NCBI GenBank assembly: GCA_964607765.1
Contig: CAZSNT010000047.1
Span: 1-57,707 of the forward strand
DNA: 57,707 nucleotides
Direction: 5' to 3'
From: CAZSNT01 sp964607765
Lineage (GTDB): Bacteria > Verrucomicrobiota > Lentisphaeria > Oligosphaerales > JABHEG01
Made by a program: the position numbers and the translations under genes. Under the pieces are notes generated by a model. That model saw nothing but the letters and a program-made list of their open reading frames with translations, was not told the origin of the DNA and ran no database searches. The first letter of the stretch is position 1. Every line of letters begins with the position of its first letter. Shown piece after piece: positions 23,896 through 31,607 of the stretch.

Positions 23896-24420
23896 GTGTT
23901 CGAGTGCTCTGGTGTGGATGTGGCTCTTCTCTCAACAGACAGATTGGCGGACCAAGCGGAACGCATTCCCTGCGTAACACTGGTATACGTATTCGGCTCA
24001 AGGGCCCGCAACATGGCGCGCAAGGAAAGCGACATCGATGTCGCTGTTCTGGTCAGCGCCAAGGACGCCCCGCCGCATGTCGAGCTGCTCAAGCTGTTGC
24101 TGCGGCGGTTCAGCAGAGCCGTTGCCTGCGACAAACTGGACCTGGTCGTGCTCAACAACACTCCGGCGTTGCTGCGTTTCCAGGTCATCAAGTATGGACA
24201 GATCGTCTATGCCCGAGATTCCCGGGCGCGTGTGCAGTTCGTGGCAAACACACTGCGTGACTACCACGACGGCGAAGCCCGACGCCGGGCCTACGCGCGG
24301 ATACGTTTGACCCGTCTGAGGAGGAGCCGAGACCATCATGGTGGATCGCGCGATTTTCGTGCGGCGATTAGACGCACTGAACGGCTACTTGCAGAAGCTC
24401 AGAGCATTCCAACAGGTTGA
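23896..24420 (+). CDS. mntA: MntA-type nucleotidyltransferase antitoxin
   Basis: 174 residues from a GTG start. The minimal nucleotidyltransferase motif is GSRAR (34-38) followed by D-I-D-V-A-V at 46-51. In the characterised MntA/HepT pairs this enzyme adds AMP to a HepT tyrosine and so silences the toxin. The 3' end overlaps hepT by 83 bases in another frame, giving an unusual Arg-rich C-terminal extension; typical family members are about 30 residues shorter. In-frame GTG codons a little further in could also serve as start. Upstream sequence has only a weak GGTGG site. Confidence 0.82.
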   Translation: MFECSGVDVALLSTDRLADQAERIPCVTLVYVFGSRARNMARKESDIDVAVLVSAKDAPPHVELLKLLLRRFSRAVACDKLDLVVLNNTPALLRFQVIKYGQIVYARDSRARVQFVANTLRDYHDGEARRRAYARIRLTRLRRSRDHHGGSRDFRAAIRRTERLLAEAQSIPTG

Positions 24421-24775
24421 CAGCGCGGAGTTCGTTCGCGAACCCACGCTCTTCGACCTGGCGGAACGCTATCTGCATCTGGCGATGGAATGCGTCCTTG
24501 ACTTGGCGAACCACACGATCGCAGACCGCGGGCTGGGTACACCAAGCTCGAATCGGGACTGTTTCACTGTTCTGGAGAGGGCGGGAGAACTCACGCCTGA
24601 ACAGGCGGAACGCCTCCGTCAGTGGGCCGGATTCCGCAACATCCTCGTTCACCAGTACCTGGAAGTCAACCACGCGCTCTCATACCAGGCAATCGCTGAG
24701 GATCTGGGGGATATTGAGGCGTTCTTCGACTGGGCCCTTGGCGCTGTGGAAGCGGAAGAGGACGAGGGAGAGTAG
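24338..24775 (+). CDS. hepT: HepT-like ribonuclease toxin
   Basis: 145 residues, all-helical. The RNase motif R-x4-H-x-Y is complete: Arg100, His105 and Tyr107 in RNILVHQY. The tyrosine is the residue AMPylated by MntA in characterised systems. Family length is normal and the active site is intact, so the pair is probably functional. ATG 24338 follows GGAGGAG by 11 bases. The overlap with mntA ensures coupled synthesis. Confidence 0.9.
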   Translation: MVDRAIFVRRLDALNGYLQKLRAFQQVDSAEFVREPTLFDLAERYLHLAMECVLDLANHTIADRGLGTPSSNRDCFTVLERAGELTPEQAERLRQWAGFRNILVHQYLEVNHALSYQAIAEDLGDIEAFFDWALGAVEAEEDEGE

Positions 24776-24793
24776 CGGGGGGACGCACGAGAC

Positions 24794-25153
24794 ATGGAAC
24801 GAGCCATCCCCATTCTGCCGGTGGACGATCCCCAAGCCGCCAGACGCTTCTACACCGATGGCCTGGGCTTCCGCGTTCTCTATGAAGCCCGCTACCCCCA
24901 CGGCCCCGAGCAGGGCACGATCATCGCCCTGGAGCGTGGGACTATCCGCATACACTTGGACTGCCCCATGCCCGGACATGGCCGGGACGCGTGTGTCTAC
25001 CTGGAGGTGGAAGACGCCGACGCGCTGTACGAGGAGTGGCGAGCGGAAGTCGCGATCCACGACCCGCCCCAGGATCAGCCGTGGGGCGGACGCACGTTCA
25101 GCGTCATGGACCCGTTCGGCAACGCCCTCTTCGTTGTCGGACCACAGCGCTGA
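24794..25153 (+). CDS. VOC superfamily (glyoxalase/bleomycin resistance-like) protein
   Basis: 119 residues. Two beta-alpha-beta-beta-beta modules are seen: AIPILPVDDPQAARRFYTDGLGF at the N-terminus and VYLEVEDADALYEEW in the second half, closing with FSVMDPFGNALFVVG. The pattern fits bleomycin-resistance-like VOC proteins (binding without metal), but substrate cannot be inferred. It follows hepT by 18 bases with GGGGGGAC upstream, and ends 4 bases from the convergent trmL stop. Confidence 0.85.
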   Translation: MERAIPILPVDDPQAARRFYTDGLGFRVLYEARYPHGPEQGTIIALERGTIRIHLDCPMPGHGRDACVYLEVEDADALYEEWRAEVAIHDPPQDQPWGGRTFSVMDPFGNALFVVGPQR

Positions 25154-25157
25154 AGGC

Positions 25158-25610
25158 TCACCAACGCGTCTGGCGCAGCGCCTCGTAGAGCACAATCGAA
25201 ACGGCGTTGGCCAGGTTGTGGCTGCGTGCGTGCCGGCCCGGCATGGGAATGGTGAAGAGAGAGTCGGCGTACTCCTCGTAGAACGCCGGCGGGAAGCCGC
25301 TCGTCTCATTGCCGAAGACCAGGAAATCCCCGTCCTGGAACGCGTAGTCGTAGGCGGTCCTGGTCGTCTTCGTGGTCAGGTAGGCGAGGCGCTCCGGCCT
25401 GGCAGTCGCCAGGAAGTCAGGCCACGACTCGTGCACGTGCAGATCCACGTGATGCCAGTAGTCCAGTCCCGCCCGTTTCACCCGCGATGCGTCCAGGGAG
25501 AACCCAAGCGGCCGAATGAGGTGCAGGCGCGCGTCAGTGCAGACGCAGAGCCGGCCGATCGTGCCCGTGTTCTGCGGTATCTCCGGCGCAATCAGCACAA
25601 TGTGAAACAT
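25158..25610 (-). CDS. trmL: tRNA (cytidine/uridine-34 2'-O)-methyltransferase TrmL
   Basis: 150 residues, SPOUT fold. The N-terminal IVLIAPEIPQNTGTIGRLC is the TrmL signature, and the knot region has LVFGNETSGFPP, then IPMPG and NLANAVSIVLYEALRQ. The usual RSLN is RSHN here. It methylates the ribose of the wobble base in tRNA-Leu. ATG 25610 has GAGGTGG 7 bases upstream; the frame continues 37 codons further but without family similarity. It is the last gene of the operon after argH, and its stop is 4 bases from VOC. Confidence 0.93.
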   Translation of the reverse strand: MFHIVLIAPEIPQNTGTIGRLCVCTDARLHLIRPLGFSLDASRVKRAGLDYWHHVDLHVHESWPDFLATARPERLAYLTTKTTRTAYDYAFQDGDFLVFGNETSGFPPAFYEEYADSLFTIPMPGRHARSHNLANAVSIVLYEALRQTRW

Positions 25611-25717
25611 ACCGGCCACCTCGACCTGTCCTTCGGGTGACAGCCCCAACGATCGTCCTCGTCCTCCTCCTCGAGAACTCCGGCCTGCCAGGACGCTGCC
25701 CCTGCTCTCAACAGAAC

Positions 25718-27103
25718 TCACCCTTCGCCGGCAACCCCCAACTGCTGTTCCCAGAACGTCAACTGCCGCTCAACCTGTGACGGCGCCGTGCCGCCAAGCA
25801 AGTCCCGGGCTTCTACACTGCGACGTGCGCAGAACAGCTCAAGACACGATTCGTCCGCTTCCGGAACGGTCTCTCTCATGTCGTCCAGAGACGCCTCATC
25901 CAGACCGATTCCCCTGTCCTGACAGAACGCGACGAAGCGCCCGACACGGTGATGCGCGTCCCTGAACGGCACGCCCTGGCACACCAGCCATTCTGCCAAA
26001 TCCGTCGCCATCAGCGCGGGATTCTGAGCCGCGTGCTCAGTCGCCGCGGTGTCCACGACAGCTGACGCCATCATGGGGGCCAGGATCGCCAGCACGCCTT
26101 TCACCGTATCAACCGCATCAAACAGTCCCTCCTTGTCCTCCTGGAGGTCGCGGTTGTACGTCATCGGCAGCCCTTTCAACACGGTGAGGAGACCAACCAG
26201 ATCGCCGTACACACGGCCGGTCTTGCCACGTACCAGTTCGGCAATGTCCGGATTCTTCTTCTGCGGCATCAGGCTGGATCCGGTGCAGAACGCATCGTCC
26301 AGACGCAGGAAACCGAACTGTTGCGACGCCCACAGCACAACGTCCTCGCCCAGCCGCGAACAATGCATGGCGATAATTGCCAGATCGGCCAGGAACTCCA
26401 CCATGAAATCCCGGTCAGACACCGCGTCCATGCTGTTCCTGGCGACCCCGTCGAAGCCAAGCTCACGCGCAACGAACTCACGATCCAGCGGCAGCGTGGA
26501 CCCGGCAAGCGCCCCCGCCCCGAGTGGCAGGATATTGATCCGCTTCCTGCAGTCGCAGAGCCGGTCCCGATCGCGCTCGAGCATCTCGACGTACGCGAGC
26601 AGATGGTGCGCGAGCAATACGGGCTGAGCATGCTGCAGATGCGTCAGCCCGGGCATAACGACAACCCCGTCGCGCCGCGCCAATTCCACCAGTGCACGCT
26701 GCAGATCAGCAAGCAGTTCGACAATCGCATCGACTTCAGCGCGCAGGTAGAGCCGTTCGTCAGTCGCGACCTGGTCGTTCCGGCTCCGGCCCGTGTGGAC
26801 TTTGGCGCCCACGTCGCCGAGACGCTCGATGAGCAGCGACTCGATGTTCATGTGGACATCCTCGAGTTCCTCGCGCCAGCACATCTGTCCGCTGTCGATA
26901 CACTCGCGGATCCGCCCAAGTTCCGCAGCAATGCGCTCCGCCTCGGCCTGCGGGATGATGCCTGCGTGTGCGAGCATCTTCACGTGCGCAATACTGCCCT
27001 GGATGTCGTAGGCGTAAAGGCGCTGGTCATAGCTCACCGACTCGGTGAACCGGGCAACCTGCTCACTGGGGTCCTTTGAGAAACGTCCACTCCACAATGC
27101 CAT
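25718..27103 (-). CDS. argH: Argininosuccinate lyase
   Basis: 461 residues, the normal length. It starts ALWSGRFSKDPSEQVARFTESVSYDQRL, and has the fumarase/ASL signature GSSLMPQKKNPDIAELVRG in the middle, preceded by TGRSRNDQVATDERLY and THLQHAQPVL. It cleaves argininosuccinate to arginine and fumarate, the last step of arginine synthesis. ATG 27103 has GGAGAG about 5 bases upstream; the longer frame to 27244 lies in the GAF gene. No other arg gene is in the window. Confidence 0.97.
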   Translation of the reverse strand: MALWSGRFSKDPSEQVARFTESVSYDQRLYAYDIQGSIAHVKMLAHAGIIPQAEAERIAAELGRIRECIDSGQMCWREELEDVHMNIESLLIERLGDVGAKVHTGRSRNDQVATDERLYLRAEVDAIVELLADLQRALVELARRDGVVVMPGLTHLQHAQPVLLAHHLLAYVEMLERDRDRLCDCRKRINILPLGAGALAGSTLPLDREFVARELGFDGVARNSMDAVSDRDFMVEFLADLAIIAMHCSRLGEDVVLWASQQFGFLRLDDAFCTGSSLMPQKKNPDIAELVRGKTGRVYGDLVGLLTVLKGLPMTYNRDLQEDKEGLFDAVDTVKGVLAILAPMMASAVVDTAATEHAAQNPALMATDLAEWLVCQGVPFRDAHHRVGRFVAFCQDRGIGLDEASLDDMRETVPEADESCLELFCARRSVEARDLLGGTAPSQVERQLTFWEQQLGVAGEG

Positions 27104-27119
27104 GCCTGCTCTCCGCCTG

Positions 27120-27845
27120 TCAGCCTGTAAGTTCGCCGCGCGTAATACACTCGAGTATCTGGGCCGCGGCCGTAGTAACATGCGCAGGACCGAACCCGGC
27201 ACGTACCAACTCTCTGTGAAACGACTCCGCCAGCAACCTGGCAACTCGATGAGGGTTCTTCAGCGATGTGATCATCAACTGCTTCGCTTCGTCGCCGCCC
27301 GCCGCGTCACGCCGATTCGCCTCGGTCAGTTCCCGGGATCTCTGCGCGAACTGCTGCCGCAGGTAGTCGTAGACTTTGGCGTTCTCAATCACGAGAGACG
27401 CAAACGACGCCACGAGCATGAACAACCGCCGCTGGACGCGATCGAAGCCGCGCGCGCCCGTTTTCGATTTTCCGGTGCAGATCATGCCGATGCAATCGCC
27501 CTGGACTTTGATCGGCACTACCAGGATCGGGAACCCGATTAGTTTGATGCCTGAATCGACCCAGTTAATCTGGTGCAGGTTTCGTGTTCGCCACAAAATG
27601 CGCTTCAGCCGTTTCGGCACGGCAAGAGGGTGCCCCACACGAATGCCCGGAGCATCGATCCCGACGCGCGTGCGCACAATCAGTTCCTGGCGCTCCTCAT
27701 CGCGCAACAACAGAGCCGTCTGCTCCGTGTCCATGAGCACGCAGGTCATATCAGTGATGCGAGCCAGGCCTTCGTCCAGGGACTGCGGCACAGTCAATGC
27801 ATCGCACAGAATACTCAATACCTGGAGGCTCGTCTCGAAATCCAT
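27120..27845 (-). CDS. GAF domain protein
   Basis: 241 residues. Residues ~15-165 form one GAF domain (DMTCVLMDTEQTALLLRDEE, then GIRVGHPLAVPKRL, ILVVPIKVQGDCIGMICTG, FASLVIENAKVYDYL), followed by a charged helical tail of ~75 residues with no kinase or output domain. It probably senses a small ligand or interacts with another protein. The start codon overlaps the holA stop (TAATG), placing it between replication (holA) and arginine (argH) genes. Confidence 0.85.
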   Translation of the reverse strand: MDFETSLQVLSILCDALTVPQSLDEGLARITDMTCVLMDTEQTALLLRDEERQELIVRTRVGIDAPGIRVGHPLAVPKRLKRILWRTRNLHQINWVDSGIKLIGFPILVVPIKVQGDCIGMICTGKSKTGARGFDRVQRRLFMLVASFASLVIENAKVYDYLRQQFAQRSRELTEANRRDAAGGDEAKQLMITSLKNPHRVARLLAESFHRELVRAGFGPAHVTTAAAQILECITRGELTG

Positions 27846-29005
27846 TACGCGCCGCGCCTCCGCTGCAGCATCGCCTCCGGTCCCGTCCGTGCAGGGCGCC
27901 CGATCAGACGGATCAGTACATCTTCCAGAACGACGCGCGTGCTCACGGACGACGACACGCAGCGCAGATTCGCGTCACGCAGAACCCGGAACGCCTCGAT
28001 CAGTTCCTTACCGGAGTACTGCAGCGCCTGACGTGCCAGAGCTTGGACCCGATACGGATGGAACCGGACGAACTCCAGTCCGTCCTGTTGACAGTCCCGG
28101 CGCTCCTCGGCCGTCAGTTTCTCCGCAGCGCTGCGCGTCTGCTGCGGCGTTCGCAGCCGCCTGCCCTGCATGAAAACCCGGATCTGAAGCAATTGCCGCA
28201 CAAGCCCAACCGTCTGCAGCAACAGGCCGTGAGCCGCACTGTCCGGGCTCTTGCCTTGGCGCAGCAGCACATCCACGGCCTCAAGTGCTGCCTGCAGATT
28301 GCGATCGCCCACCGCATTGCTCAACGCCCAGGACACCGCTTCGCCCTGCCCCGTGCACACCTGTTGAGCAGCGACCACTGTGATGGCGGCGTCAGGGCCG
28401 CCGCAGTAGCAGATCAACTTCTCGAGTTCACTGTCGATCCGACCAGTGTCCGTGCCGACGACATCGACCAGGTACGCCACGACGTCCCGCGGGAGCGTGA
28501 CCTGTTTGTCGGCAGCCCGGCCTTCGATCAACCCGCGCATGTCACGCTCCCAATTGCGATCGCGCAGCTCAGGCTTCTTGCACACTACTACGTTGCCTGT
28601 CGCCTTGCAGGCTGTGGCCAGCCCCCGACGCATGTCCACGCCAGGCCCGCTCATGATAAGAACGATATCGGACGGTATGCCCTCTTTGATGATGCGGCTG
28701 AGCTCGCGCAAGGCGGTGGCCTCGGCCGTGCGGCTGTCCTTCGTCCCCTCAGCGTCAAACCGCGAGAAGCCCTGGAGCCACACCGTCTTGCGGTTCCCAA
28801 GGAAAGGCGGCGACAGCGCCGACCGGATCGCCTCGTTCACCGTCTCGGCCGGTGACACGCCATCACGCTCGCGGATGATATCAAGGGAGAAGGCGTCCGC
28901 GTTCTCCCCCGCAGCATGCGCGGCCAGCTTCCCCGCTTCAGCGCTGATCATGGCCGTGTCCGTGCCGGTCACCAGGAAAACGTTGCTCGCATCAGATTCC
29001 GGCAT
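27845..29005 (-). CDS. holA: DNA polymerase III delta subunit
   Basis: 386 residues. It has the divergent AAA-like clamp-loader arrangement of HolA: ALSPPFLGNRKTVWLQGFSRF near residues 67-87, WERDMRGLIEGRAADKQVTLPRDVVAYLVDVVGTDTGRIDSEL read as the lid region, and a C-terminal helical domain (LLLQTVGLVRQLLQIRVFM). The subunit opens the beta clamp during loading. It follows a small membrane protein by 18 bases. The long C-terminal domain and moderate similarity are normal for this fast-evolving subunit. Confidence 0.85.
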   Translation of the reverse strand: MPESDASNVFLVTGTDTAMISAEAGKLAAHAAGENADAFSLDIIRERDGVSPAETVNEAIRSALSPPFLGNRKTVWLQGFSRFDAEGTKDSRTAEATALRELSRIIKEGIPSDIVLIMSGPGVDMRRGLATACKATGNVVVCKKPELRDRNWERDMRGLIEGRAADKQVTLPRDVVAYLVDVVGTDTGRIDSELEKLICYCGGPDAAITVVAAQQVCTGQGEAVSWALSNAVGDRNLQAALEAVDVLLRQGKSPDSAAHGLLLQTVGLVRQLLQIRVFMQGRRLRTPQQTRSAAEKLTAEERRDCQQDGLEFVRFHPYRVQALARQALQYSGKELIEAFRVLRDANLRCVSSSVSTRVVLEDVLIRLIGRPARTGPEAMLQRRRGA

Positions 29006-29023
29006 CGTGAATCGCTCTCTCAG

Positions 29024-29569
29024 TCAAGGCAGCAGGTTGTTGAGTTTCAGGAAGAACAATAGCCCGCCTATCCCCGTTGCAAGGAAGGAAACGCGATCAG
29101 TCCACACCAGCCAGCCCGGCAGATCGCGCAAACTCCCGAAAATCCCACCGGTCCCGCAGCGCCGCGCAACGCACAGGCTCAACACAACCATGACAGCATT
29201 CTTCAGCAGCAGCAGACCAGCCAGCCACCCGAGAGTGCGGGAAGCGAGGAAGTAGGTCAGCAGCCCAATCTCGAGAAGAAACGCACCCAGCTCCAGCAGC
29301 GTGAGCCGCGAAAAGGAACGCAGAAAGGACAGCTCCGGCCCGGCCTCCGGCGCCTGCCCCGACAGCGTCAACTGCTCGAGCCGGGAGATGAGCGCAGGAT
29401 CGGCGCGGGACACGCAGTAGTAGATGGGGTTGCCCCACAGCGCCACACGGAACGAGTACACGGTGACGCACCAGATTCCTATACTGAGGGAAAGTACAGC
29501 CAGAGTGCCAGCCTCAACGTTAAGACAGGTGTGAGAGGGTAAAATAGCATCGAATACAGTTCCCCCCAA
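29024..29569 (-). CDS. Predicted four-helix membrane protein, start uncertain
   Basis: Up to 181 residues. Hydrophobic segments are VLSLSIGIWCVTVYSF, ELGAFLLEIGLLTYFLA, WLAGLLLLKNAVMVVLSLCV and RVSFLATGIGGLLFFL. No family was recognised. The frame is open far upstream (to 30100) but that part is antisense to the TPR-like gene. No in-frame ATG lies in the right place: TTG 29569 is used here, and GTG 29461 would delete the first helix. It precedes holA by 18 bases and is probably the first gene of the holA-GAF-argH-trmL operon. Confidence 0.55.
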   Translation of the reverse strand: MGGTVFDAILPSHTCLNVEAGTLAVLSLSIGIWCVTVYSFRVALWGNPIYYCVSRADPALISRLEQLTLSGQAPEAGPELSFLRSFSRLTLLELGAFLLEIGLLTYFLASRTLGWLAGLLLLKNAVMVVLSLCVARRCGTGGIFGSLRDLPGWLVWTDRVSFLATGIGGLLFFLKLNNLLP

Positions 29570-29601
29570 ACCGCATTCGGCTGGACAGTCCGGCAATGTG
29601 G

Positions 29602-29619
29602 GGATAGGATTCTCTATCC
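29602..29619. promoter_or_regulatory. Inverted repeat in divergent intergenic region
   Basis: GGATAG, 6 bases, CTATCC. It lies in the 93-base gap between the membrane-protein gene (minus) and the TPR-like gene (plus). It may be an operator or a leader hairpin; no function can be assigned. Confidence 0.3.
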
Positions 29620-29662
29620 TGACGTGGGGAAACTCCGGGATTGCGTGAGAAAGGACAGGACG

Positions 29663-30106
29663 ATGGCTGGCAAGCAGAATACTCTCAAGACGGTCGTGCT
29701 GGTGCTGTTCTTCCTGGGGGCTGGGCTGTTCATCATGTACCAGTTGAGCAAGCGACAGCTGATTCTGGAAGAGAACCAAGCTGTGGATCTCTTCAACGCC
29801 AAGAGCTATGACGAAGCCGCCACAGCCTATGCCGGGCTTCTCCCCAAACTCAAGGGCGAGGACGAAGAGAGAGTGCGCAAGCTGCTGGCCCAGTGTTACA
29901 AGCAGCAGGCCGACAACCCCACGCTGACTACCGAGGAGCAGATCGCGCTCTACAGGAAAGCTCTTCAGTACGACGAAACCTGCATCGAAAACGATACACT
30001 CCGTCAGTTCGTCACTTTCCCCGCCATGTTCCCCGGTGGGGCCCCTGAACCGGGGCAACAGCAGCCGGAGTTCCCCAAACCCGAACCCCCGCCGTCTCAT
30101 GACTGA
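29663..30106 (+). CDS. Small membrane-anchored TPR-like protein
   Basis: 147 residues. The N-terminal membrane anchor (VVLVLFFLGAGLFIMYQL, ~12-29) is followed by two helical repeats resembling TPRs: AVDLFNAKSYDEAATAYAGL and VRKLLAQCYKQQADNPTLTTEEQIALYRKAL, then a Pro-rich tail (EPGQQQPEFPKPEPPPSH). ATG 29663 is preferred over the frame's first ATG because of AAAGGACAGGA just before it. Its 3' end overlaps the convergent secreted-protein gene by 95 bases. Function unknown. Confidence 0.72.
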   Translation: MAGKQNTLKTVVLVLFFLGAGLFIMYQLSKRQLILEENQAVDLFNAKSYDEAATAYAGLLPKLKGEDEERVRKLLAQCYKQQADNPTLTTEEQIALYRKALQYDETCIENDTLRQFVTFPAMFPGGAPEPGQQQPEFPKPEPPPSHD

Positions 30107-30752
30107 TTGACACGGTCACGGACTGTATGTACAGGGGCGTCTTCAGCGTCAGTGTGTACGTGCTCTGCGCATACACCTTCTCGTAGAGGCTGCGACTCAG
30201 CAGTTGGCTCGCCTTCACCGTCTTGTTGTCCCGGGTCAAGATCTCAATCTCCCGAATCCGCAGATACCGCGAGCCGCCCAAATGCTGGAAGTGCAGCTGG
30301 CTGATTGGGCGGGGATCCGCCTGTTTCGGGTGAAGCGTTGCGCTGGCCGTGTCCAGTTCCGGTGTCTGCCCAAAGTCGATGGTCTTCGGCAATGGACCGT
30401 GCAGCTCTGGTGGCTGCTGCAGGTAGGGATCGGGCAGTACGCTCTCGCCGGGCAACTGGCGATCAAGAAGAGAGAGCTCACGGAACACGCGACGTATGTC
30501 ACGCTTGAGATCCTCCGCCTCGCCACGGCCGCGCTGGAACTCCCACGTCGCGTCTTCCAGATCGCGAGCCGCTTCCAGAACGTCCCGGGCATGCTCGTGA
30601 ACGCGGATGCGGCTCAGCGCCTCCTTCTCCGTGGTCTTGCCGGACGCCTTGGCGCGGCTCGCATTCCCGTGTTGACCGCTCTTGATCAACACAGTCTGAG
30701 CCGTTACTGCGAAGGACACTAGAAACGCCGCTGCCGTGTACAGCACTCTCAT
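30012..30752 (-). CDS. Secreted hypothetical protein
   Basis: 246 residues. A signal peptide (VLYTAAAFLVSFAVTAQT) precedes a charged helical region (HEHARDVLEAARDLEDATWEFQRGRGEAEDLKRDIRR, in outline) and a C-terminal beta-rich domain (YLRIREIEILTRDNK, YTLTLKTPLYIQSVTVSI). AGGAGGGA stands 9 bases before ATG 30752. No family was recognised. The last 31 codons are antisense to the TPR-like gene, so the true C-terminus may have been extended by loss of an earlier stop. Confidence 0.7.
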   Translation of the reverse strand: MRVLYTAAAFLVSFAVTAQTVLIKSGQHGNASRAKASGKTTEKEALSRIRVHEHARDVLEAARDLEDATWEFQRGRGEAEDLKRDIRRVFRELSLLDRQLPGESVLPDPYLQQPPELHGPLPKTIDFGQTPELDTASATLHPKQADPRPISQLHFQHLGGSRYLRIREIEILTRDNKTVKASQLLSRSLYEKVYAQSTYTLTLKTPLYIQSVTVSISHETAGVRVWGTPAAVAPVQGPHRGTWRGK

Positions 30753-30824
30753 CTGCCGGTCCCTCCTGTGGATAGCGGTAAGATAGGCGTTGCCCCTGGA
30801 ACTTCGCGGCAGCACAGTCCCTCT

Positions 30825-31247
30825 CTATGGAGCCCGAGGCGGAGAGATGACCTGCGCAACCGTCTCCTGCAACTGCCGAAGGGATGTCGACTTCAGCAGG
30901 AATGGCACACCGTGCTGCTCCAGCAGCAGTTGCTCCTCGGCATCAAGGAAACTGGTGAAGAACATGAACGGGGACCGCTCGACATCGGACCACTGCAGCA
31001 CAGTCCGGAACACGTCCACGCCGTTCAGGCCGGGCATCGAGTTGTCCGATATGACCAAGTCGTAGCGACGCCGGCGCAGACACTCGACCGCGTCCGTGCC
31101 GTTTCCTGCCGCCTCCACGCTGTACGTCCGGCGCAACACCGTGGTCAGCAGACGGCGCACCGCCTCATCGTCATCGACAACCAGAACGGTAGGCCGGACA
31201 TCACTGGGCCCGGAACCGGTAGGCGGCACTGTCCTCCTTGAACTCAT
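30825..31247 (-). CDS. Stand-alone response regulator receiver domain
   Basis: 140 residues, a single REC domain after a ~17-residue tail. The acidic pocket is DDD (25-27), the phospho-acceptor Asp68 lies in DLVISDNSMPG, and the conserved Lys119 in PFLLKSTS. No output domain is present, as in CheY-like proteins. ATG 31247 is preferred because GAGGGG stands 6 bases upstream; an ATG two codons earlier overlaps that site. It lies 360 bases downstream of the REC-kinase gene on the same strand, which suggests a shared pathway. Confidence 0.87.
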   Translation of the reverse strand: MSSRRTVPPTGSGPSDVRPTVLVVDDDEAVRRLLTTVLRRTYSVEAAGNGTDAVECLRRRRYDLVISDNSMPGLNGVDVFRTVLQWSDVERSPFMFFTSFLDAEEQLLLEQHGVPFLLKSTSLRQLQETVAQVISPPRAP

Positions 31248-31253
31248 CCACAT

Positions 31254-31607
31254 CCCCTCAGCAAGCTCTTCCCTCGTGCGTGCGCACCCACACACGTGGC
31301 ACTCATCATTGAGGTCGCAATACCCTCCTTCAGACGCCTGGCAGAGACGTCTGAGCAACAGGCGGGCAGGAGGAACGCGTGCTGCCGCGAGTGCGGCGCA
31401 GCAACAACCGCTGCTTCTCCGCGCGACCGGGGAGGCCGGCAAGGCCTCCACTGTCTGCCCAGTATTATAGCAGAAGTGACGAGGGAAGACCAGCAGAATC
31501 TGCCACGGGTTCCCCCTCTCAGTCTCCGGCGCACACAGCGCTGCCGGAACTCGCGGCCATCCCCGGCCCCCGCGACCGGCACTGCGCAGATCGGCTCTGA
31601 CAGAGGA
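31254..31607. other. Leader region upstream of the stand-alone response regulator
   Basis: Roughly 350 bases between two minus-strand genes without a credible ORF. It holds an extended -10 promoter at 31464-31469, which would give the response regulator mRNA a leader of about 210 bases. No obvious riboswitch fold was recognised. Confidence 0.5.
31464..31469 (-). promoter_or_regulatory. Extended -10 promoter element (TGCTATAAT)
   Basis: On the minus strand a perfect TATAAT is preceded by TGC, the extended -10 pattern, which can work without a strong -35 box. A poor -35 (TGGTCT) is 17 bases upstream. It would drive the response regulator gene starting at 31247. Confidence 0.5.
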
